Source: a bacterium (GTDB taxonomy: Bacteria > UBP15 > UBA6099 > JAJRTR01). Taken from it: DNA of 9,501 nt. A program made the translations under genes and the position numbers. The stretch is taken from positions 1-9,501 of the forward strand of contig JAJRTR010000048.1 in NCBI GenBank assembly GCA_024278215.1, read 5' to 3'. Numbering within the stretch: position 1 is the stretch's first letter; each line of letters starts with the position of its first letter. Of this stretch, positions 5,530 to 9,501 are shown piece by piece. A model generated the notes under the pieces. It was not told where the DNA came from. It was given only the letters and a program-made list of their open reading frames with translations, and ran no database searches.

Positions 5530-6321
5530 TTATATTGTTGAGAGTATACAAAGCGATGCTTCCACGGCATTGCACAGGCACACGCCGGTGTTTTCGACCT
5601 GTTCACCCTCGATGAACGGCACACGGTTGGCGACGCCTTTTATTGAAATGTAAAAAACATTGTCGTCGACGGCGGAACAGACAGCGTAGAAAGCGGCGGC
5701 CTCCATGTCGATCAGAAAAGGCATTTTGCGTTCGAGCATGTTTTTCAGGATGATGAATTTTTCCGGCGGGTCGAGTTCGGCCTTAAGCGGGAGGCCGGGT
5801 CGCCGGATACCGCCCGAGCCGTCCGGGGCGGCGCCCATGCAATAGAATGTGTCTGTGCTGATCATGCGGCCTGTAGTGAAAGCGATGCCGTTATTAAGAA
5901 GGATGCTTTTCGTTTTTTTCAGATAATCGGGATTCGCGGGCCTGAGCGGGTCGCCGGGGTTGTAGTGAAAGGAAGCCCCGTCGTGGCTTTCCGCTTCGTC
6001 CACGACAACCACCGAACCGTTCGGCACGAGCCCCGACAGGCTGCCGCATGTGCCGCTATGCACGAATTGGCGCGCGCCGCACAGATACAGTTCGGTGAGC
6101 CCCACCTCGACCGAGGCGGAGCCGAGGCCCGTGAGGCACATTGTCGCCTCGAGGCTGTCGGTAGAGATCGTGTAGGTCTGAAACTCGCGGTATCTTTTCA
6201 CCAGCGCGTGCCGCACGCCGAGACTGTCGAGCGCGCAGGTGAGGTCTTCGGCGTCTTCCCCGCACACGAAAAGGACTTTCCGCCCGACATCCTTTGTTGT
6301 GAGTCCGGTGTTTGGGAGCAT
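5530..6321 (-). CDS. Nucleoside phosphorylase-fold protein (uridine phosphorylase-like, substrate unknown)
   Basis: A 263-residue cytosolic protein of the phosphorylase/MTAN superfamily, which cleaves N-glycosidic bonds of nucleosides. Matches to the uridine phosphorylase pattern are REF-x-T (about 45-49), CLTGLGSASVEV (62-73), GTCGSL (90-95), HDGASFHYNPGDPLRPANPDY (114-134), STDTFY (155-160) and DMEAAAF (205-211). Met206 and Glu207 are the expected ribose-binding pair. Two of the three phosphate-binding Arg of E. coli Udp are missing. The GDPxR near the N-terminus is replaced by CGEDAEDL, and the Arg before GTxG is His88. The Gln-x-Arg uracil pair is also absent. It may be a hydrolase or use another base. 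The start is uncertain: the ATG at 6321 fits the fold but has no Shine-Dalgarno, and an in-frame ATG at 6396 adds a hydrophobic 25 residues. First gene of a two-gene operon. Confidence 0.85.
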   Translation of the reverse strand: MLPNTGLTTKDVGRKVLFVCGEDAEDLTCALDSLGVRHALVKRYREFQTYTISTDSLEATMCLTGLGSASVEVGLTELYLCGARQFVHSGTCGSLSGLVPNGSVVVVDEAESHDGASFHYNPGDPLRPANPDYLKKTKSILLNNGIAFTTGRMISTDTFYCMGAAPDGSGGIRRPGLPLKAELDPPEKFIILKNMLERKMPFLIDMEAAAFYAVCSAVDDNVFYISIKGVANRVPFIEGEQVENTGVCLCNAVEASLCILSTI

Positions 6322-6444
6322 GATTAATAATAATAGTATTCCGGCATGTTTACCACGCACAAACAAGATTGAGTGCGCCACACACATAACCCGCATATTT
6401 CACAAATCCGGGATAAAAAATCCATTTCAAGCGCTTTGTCTTCC

Positions 6445-6464
6445 GCCGGGAATCAATTTCCGGC
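6445..6464. other. Stem-loop between lipoprotein and nucleosidase-fold genes
   Basis: GCCGGGAA (6445-6452) pairs with TTTCCGGC (6457-6464) around a TCAA loop, an 8-bp stem with one G-T pair. No T-run follows on either strand, so it is not a canonical terminator. It could still protect or end the lipoprotein mRNA. Confidence 0.35.
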
Positions 6465-6471
6465 ACTGAAA

Positions 6472-6489
6472 GCGACAATGAATTGTCGC
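6472..6489. promoter_or_regulatory. Perfect 18-bp palindrome, operator candidate
   Basis: GCGACAAT-GA-ATTGTCGC is a perfect 8-bp inverted repeat with a 2-base spacer, in the gap between the lipoprotein gene and the nucleosidase-fold gene. A TTGACT (-35-like, minus strand, 6507-6502) lies 12 bases upstream of it for the nucleosidase operon. The matching -10 position overlaps the palindrome but is poor. A regulator binding site is the simplest reading. Confidence 0.45.
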
Positions 6490-6569
6490 ACTCCAAATTC
6501 AAGTCAATACAGAACTTGTGCGTTTTTGAAATATGTGCAGTCAATGTTGTTAAATAAGCAGTATTGATG

Positions 6570-7934
6570 TTAATGCCCATTCCACATCTCGAGGCGGTCG
6601 CGGTAGTAGACCTCGATGGCCTCCAGGTTCTGCCAGCCCTGGCCCTTGAGCAGGTTCATCACATTCACGGCGAAGAGTTCCTGCACAGGCAGATAGCGGT
6701 CATAAACATCATAAGGGTCGCCCCGGGTCTCGTCGGGGGTGTCGTCGAGTCCGACGATGAGGTAGACATAGTAGAGGACATACTGGTTCATATCGGAGTA
6801 TCCGCTATCGGAAAGTGTGACGGTGGTGGTGTGCAGACCGTCGATAGTCGACGTCCATGTTTCCGTGATGGACGCCGTTGTCCTGTCGATGAGATAAGAG
6901 TGAAGCGGCTGGTCGTCTTTTTCGATATTGACTTTCACTTTGCCGCTGATCAGGGTTTCATCCTTTATCAGTTCTACAAAAAGGTAGGGCTTTGTTTTGC
7001 CTTCTTTATAGAAGAAGCGCTGGAGACTGTTCTGGTCCGGGTCGAGCATCTTGATGTATGAATCCATGAGAGAGCTGGAGCCGAGGAAGAATTTGCAGAA
7101 TTCGGCGGAAAGCAGGTAGGCGATGCCGCCGACCGTAGCGCCGTCTGCGCTCTTGAGGTGCGCCCACTTCATCTGTGCGAAGTCCAGCCACATGGGATAA
7201 GTGCCTTCGTTCTCATCGATATAGAGGTCGCCGTCGTTGTCGCCCCCCTGGTAGAAACGGAACTGGCGGCGACCGCTCTCGATACAGTTGAAATCACAAT
7301 TCACCGTTATGTCCACTTTATAGTAGCTGCCCCATGAGTCGGTGCCGTTTTCGGCGACAACCTTGTAATCATATTTGTATGTATCTAAAGAATACAGAGA
7401 ACCGAATATCGTGTAGTCGGGAGTGGTGAGAGAACGGGCGCGTTTGATGCTGTAGGGGCTGGAGTGCGACAGCGCCGCGCAGACCCTGTTGCCTGAATAA
7501 TCCGGGAGGGAATCCATATACTGATCGAGCGCGGGTCCCGTGACGATCTCGAGTTCGGCAGGAGAATAGCCGGTGCCTGAAGCGGAGATGCAGAACCGTG
7601 TGCCGGAGACGAACGGCAGACCGTCGGGCTGTATGTCGTAGACCTTTCCGATCAGTCCGGACGGTCGGCCCGATGTGTAAAACCGTTCGGCGACAGTCAC
7701 AGTCTGGGTATCCGCAAGCGATGCTTCGAGCATGGCGGAACCGGCGAGAATGGTAGTGGTGACAGGTCCGACATCTGTGGAAGCAAGCGACTTAAGCGCA
7801 TATACGCCGGAAGCAGCGACAGGGTCGGACGCATCGCCGCCGCCCCCTCCGCAGCCCGCCGCCGCAAGCAAAACAGCGACCAGAAAAACACTTAACGCCG
7901 CTCGTGATAATGTTGATTCCGTGATGGCCCTCAC
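6570..7934 (-). CDS. Putative lipoprotein with EF-hand-like loop
   Basis: A 454-residue protein with a classic lipoprotein signal peptide when started at the GTG at 7934: MRAITESTLSR, a hydrophobic stretch, then LLAAAGC with Cys28, followed by a Gly run typical of a flexible linker. It should be lipid-anchored in the outer or inner membrane. At 232-243 DNDGDLYIDENE fits the EF-hand loop (acidic residues at 1, 3, 5, 9 and 12, Ile at 8), so Ca binding is likely. Residues about 90-170 (VYDIQPDGLPF, then a Ser/Pro-rich strand and CAALSHSSPYSI) resemble ZU5-like domains of bacterial surface lipoproteins, which is inference. Four further Cys (115, 152, 213, 217) plus one at 280 could form disulfides. 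In-frame ATGs at 7979 and 7997 put 15 or 21 extra residues before the signal peptide and lie upstream of the -10 box at 7943-7948, so I rejected them. Confidence 0.8.
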   Translation of the reverse strand: MRAITESTLSRAALSVFLVAVLLAAAGCGGGGGDASDPVAASGVYALKSLASTDVGPVTTTILAGSAMLEASLADTQTVTVAERFYTSGRPSGLIGKVYDIQPDGLPFVSGTRFCISASGTGYSPAELEIVTGPALDQYMDSLPDYSGNRVCAALSHSSPYSIKRARSLTTPDYTIFGSLYSLDTYKYDYKVVAENGTDSWGSYYKVDITVNCDFNCIESGRRQFRFYQGGDNDGDLYIDENEGTYPMWLDFAQMKWAHLKSADGATVGGIAYLLSAEFCKFFLGSSSLMDSYIKMLDPDQNSLQRFFYKEGKTKPYLFVELIKDETLISGKVKVNIEKDDQPLHSYLIDRTTASITETWTSTIDGLHTTTVTLSDSGYSDMNQYVLYYVYLIVGLDDTPDETRGDPYDVYDRYLPVQELFAVNVMNLLKGQGWQNLEAIEVYYRDRLEMWNGH

Positions 7935-7942
7935 AATATAAG

Positions 7943-7951
7943 ATTCTAACA
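7943..7951 (-). promoter_or_regulatory. Extended -10 promoter (TGT-TAGAAT) for the lipoprotein gene
   Basis: On the minus strand TGTTAGAAT is an extended -10 element. The GTG at 7934 begins 9 bases after the hexamer, so the transcript would have a leader of about 0-2 bases. The -35 position (TTTCTT) is poor. Supports the GTG start. Confidence 0.4.
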
Positions 7952-7982
7952 CAGATTGTTCCGGGAAGAAACCTCTCATCAA

Positions 7983-8013
7983 GTGAGCCGATTGCACCGC
8001 ATCGGCGGATCAC
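7983..8013. other. Stem-loop over the stop codon of the carbonic-anhydrase-like gene
   Basis: GTGA-GCCGAT (7983-7992) faces ATCGGC-GGA-TCAC (8001-8013), giving a 6-bp core stem extended by 4 bp past a 3-base bulge, with an 8-base loop. It covers the TGA of the minus-strand gene at 8010-8012. There is no T-run, so it is at best a weak terminator or mRNA-stabilising structure. Confidence 0.4.
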
Positions 8014-8924
8014 CCGTTATTTATTCTGTAGACAGCATTCGAGCTCGGCAGGTCGCCAACAGTCATTACATAGACCTCGCCGCCGCGCTTAATAAAATCC
8101 CTGACATATTCCCGCTCGTCCAGTATGGTCTGGATTTCACCGGGAATCGGGTCGCCCTGCCTGAACGCCAGCACAGCAACCCTCGTGTCCCGGAAACTTC
8201 CCTCGCCCCGCAGCGCATGTTCCATCGCATATTTCAGAGAATCGTCGATAATTCCGTCGTAGCAGTCACCCTGAAGATTTATCCTGAACGTTTTGAATGC
8301 CGAGAACCTTGTGTTGAGATTATTGAGGAAGATGACATCCGGGTTCTGCCCCCTCGACATGCTCTCCAACTCATCTTCCGTATACCTGTTTGCAAGACAA
8401 TATTTAAGCTCGTCGAACAGCGCCATGCACGTTGTTTTGCGCCTGTGATCGCCGTCGATCAGAGAGACTTCGCCCCGCGCGTGATCGAAATAAATGACTC
8501 CCGCCCGCCACTGAGGATCGATCTTCTCAAGTTGCGCTTCGGCATTCCTTATCGGGTCCGGAGCGAGCTTCGCGATGGCAGGATACTCCGGCGGTCCGGC
8601 ATCCGCCCCGCACGACCTCGCATAATCGACGGCCCCGCACCCCTTGAACTCCGTATCCCCGTGCGCAATTACCACAGACGGCCTTTCGTGTGGACTGTAA
8701 ACAACATTTCCGGCAGTGTTCAAAACATTAACATAAGGCACATGCGACAGAATCTGCCTGACAGCCTGGTTCCTCGCGTCACTGCACATATAAACATCCG
8801 TAGTAATATTCCTCGGGATATTCCGAAGTTCCCTGATGAAAAATCTGCCAGTTTCATCACGAATCCCATTGAAACTTATCCTCTCGTATTTCGCCCATGT
8901 CAGACTGATATTCCTTGCCGGCAT
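8010..8924 (-). CDS. Tandem beta-carbonic-anhydrase-like protein
   Basis: A 304-residue soluble protein that reads as two beta-carbonic-anhydrase-like halves. Half 1 (about 40-158) has the signature C-x-D-x-R (Cys47, Asp49, Arg51 in MCSDAR), then TAGNVV (70-75), VVIAHGD with His88, and GCGA with Cys96, then the late strand WRAGVIYFDHARGEV. His and Cys are seven residues apart, not the usual two, and the helix normally between AGN and His is missing. Half 2 (about 193-302) follows the same order. NLNTR is in place of C-x-D-x-R, then TFRINLQGD, DDSLKYAMEH, TRVAVLAFRQGD without His or Cys, and GGEVYVMTVGDLPSSNAVYRI. CO2 hydration is possible in half 1 only if the His and Cys still bind zinc. The ATG at 8924 follows AAGGAGGA closely, an excellent ribosome-binding site. 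No recognised family beyond this. Confidence 0.8.
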   Translation of the reverse strand: MPARNISLTWAKYERISFNGIRDETGRFFIRELRNIPRNITTDVYMCSDARNQAVRQILSHVPYVNVLNTAGNVVYSPHERPSVVIAHGDTEFKGCGAVDYARSCGADAGPPEYPAIAKLAPDPIRNAEAQLEKIDPQWRAGVIYFDHARGEVSLIDGDHRRKTTCMALFDELKYCLANRYTEDELESMSRGQNPDVIFLNNLNTRFSAFKTFRINLQGDCYDGIIDDSLKYAMEHALRGEGSFRDTRVAVLAFRQGDPIPGEIQTILDEREYVRDFIKRGGEVYVMTVGDLPSSNAVYRINNG

Positions 8925-9245
8925 ACTGCTCCTCCTTCACACGAAATTGTCGCTATCAAACCTGAATCAGTAACCATTCCGGGTCAAATTCCAATGTTAA
9001 ATACATATCCCGATCCATCATATCATGGAACTCATTCTCCCACAATTCTGAAACACAAAACGCGCTTCAGGCACATTAGAGATAATTGAGAAAGCCGAAC
9101 TTTATCAACAGCATATCCTGACCACCGGATTATCACAGAAAACACATAATTACGCAACTCTGCAAGGAGCGAAACAGCAGATTTTCCTGGATACTCCCGG
9201 CCACCCGACCATTACGGTATTACGGCAGTTAAAAGTAAAAACATC
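8925..9245. other. Non-coding gap between the carbonic-anhydrase-like gene and the tRNA
   Basis: No credible gene is seen on either strand. The plus-strand frame open to 9089 is the antisense of the neighbouring gene and runs on by chance. The stretch holds a promoter candidate for the minus-strand gene (9017-9045) and a short direct repeat, ATTACGG-T-ATTACGG, near 9212-9227. I see nothing else. Confidence 0.5.
9017..9045 (-). promoter_or_regulatory. Candidate promoter for the carbonic-anhydrase-like gene
   Basis: On the minus strand TTGTGG (9045-9040) and TATGAT (9022-9017) are 17 bases apart, and TGA just before the hexamer makes an extended -10. Transcription would start near 9010, leaving a leader of about 85 bases. 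The -35 box matches only three consensus bases. Confidence 0.4.
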
Positions 9246-9274
9246 TTTACATCCGAAATAGAGAGTACTATAAT
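9246..9274 (+). promoter_or_regulatory. Strong promoter abutting the initiator tRNA
   Basis: TTTACA (9246-9251), a 17-base spacer, then a perfect TATAAT (9269-9274). Only five bases separate the -10 box from the first base of the mature tRNA, so the tRNA would be transcribed with almost no 5' leader. Confidence 0.65.
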
Positions 9275-9279
9275 CCTTA

Positions 9280-9353
<74 letters not shown>

Positions 9354-9417
9354 TCAGAAAAAGCCCCGATAACGACGCTGTTGATTTTCTCCCTCAAAAA
9401 AATAATTTTCACAAAAG

Positions 9418-9446
9418 TTGACAAATAGCAATTATTATGCTGTAAT
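9418..9446 (+). promoter_or_regulatory. Strong promoter for the gene cut at the right edge
   Basis: A perfect TTGACA (9418-9423), a 17-base spacer and TGTAAT (9441-9446), preceded by TGC as an extended -10. Transcription would begin near 9453, about 30 bases before the candidate ATG at 9485. Confidence 0.75.
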
Positions 9447-9484
9447 GTTTTTATGTTTTAGAATCCCTACGGAAGTGATAACAA

Positions 9485-9501
9485 ATGCTGGTTATACGAA
9501 A
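9485..9501 (+). CDS. Start of a gene truncated by the window edge
   Basis: An ATG follows GGAAG by 9 bases and lies about 30 bases downstream of a strong promoter. Only MLVIR and part of a Lys or Asn codon are visible. CsrA proteins begin in a similar way (M-L-hydrophobic-hydrophobic-x-R-K), but five residues cannot identify the product. Confidence 0.4.

Noticed and set aside
6564-7061. A 165-codon plus-strand frame inside the lipoprotein gene
   Set aside because: It is antisense to a gene with a clear signal peptide and lipobox, and has no supporting start signals.
7985-7996. GAGCCGATTGCA, resembling the end of the intergenic repeat
   Set aside because: Only about 11 of 12 bases match one end. 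The body and opposite end are absent, and the bases are explained by the stem-loop at 7983-8013.
7956-9089. A 377-codon plus-strand frame, longer than the minus-strand gene it overlaps
   Set aside because: The minus strand has a near-perfect ribosome-binding site, carbonic-anhydrase-like motifs and ordinary composition. The plus reading is Arg/Pro/Ile-rich antisense with no recognisable motif.

Overview
The window looks like a chromosomal segment of a diderm (Gram-negative-type) bacterium of roughly balanced base composition. It encodes Sec signal peptides, a lipobox lipoprotein, a periplasmic solute-binding-type protein and a two-helix sensor kinase. No plasmid, phage or transposase gene is visible. 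I cannot place it below that level. A deltaproteobacterium-like or other uncultivated diderm would fit, but this is a guess.

Layout. Positions 183-1169 (+) encode a D-2-hydroxyacid dehydrogenase of the glycerate dehydrogenase type, with an extended -10 placed so that its mRNA could be leaderless. Positions 1410-2387 (-) encode a PhnD-like periplasmic binding protein, divergent from a 612-residue membrane histidine kinase (2712-4550, +). Neither has its usual partner in the window: there is no ABC permease or ATPase and no response regulator. After the kinase comes a compact minus-strand transcription unit (about 4601-4784) with promoter, palindrome over the start point, good Shine-Dalgarno, 16-codon basic proline-rich ORF and terminator. 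Next is a two-gene minus-strand operon: a nucleoside phosphorylase-fold protein (5530-6321), then a single-helix pilin/TadG-like membrane protein (5013-5516). Positions 6570-7934 (-) encode a lipoprotein with an EF-hand-like loop. Positions 8010-8924 (-) encode a protein that reads as two beta-carbonic-anhydrase-like halves, the second without metal ligands. The right end has an initiator tRNA (9280-9353, +) and a strong promoter leading into a gene cut by the window edge.

The main structure not explained by genes is a family of three same-orientation intergenic elements (1235-1403, 2572-2677, 4821-4998). They share 17-bp terminal inverted repeats and internal self-complementarity. They resemble a MITE or a REP-like hairpin repeat, and two of the three lie a few bases past a stop codon.

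How the genes work together: the binding protein and kinase may form one sensing unit, and the nucleosidase and membrane protein are co-transcribed. The rest look like independent units. Everything rests on reading motifs by eye, and no database search was possible.
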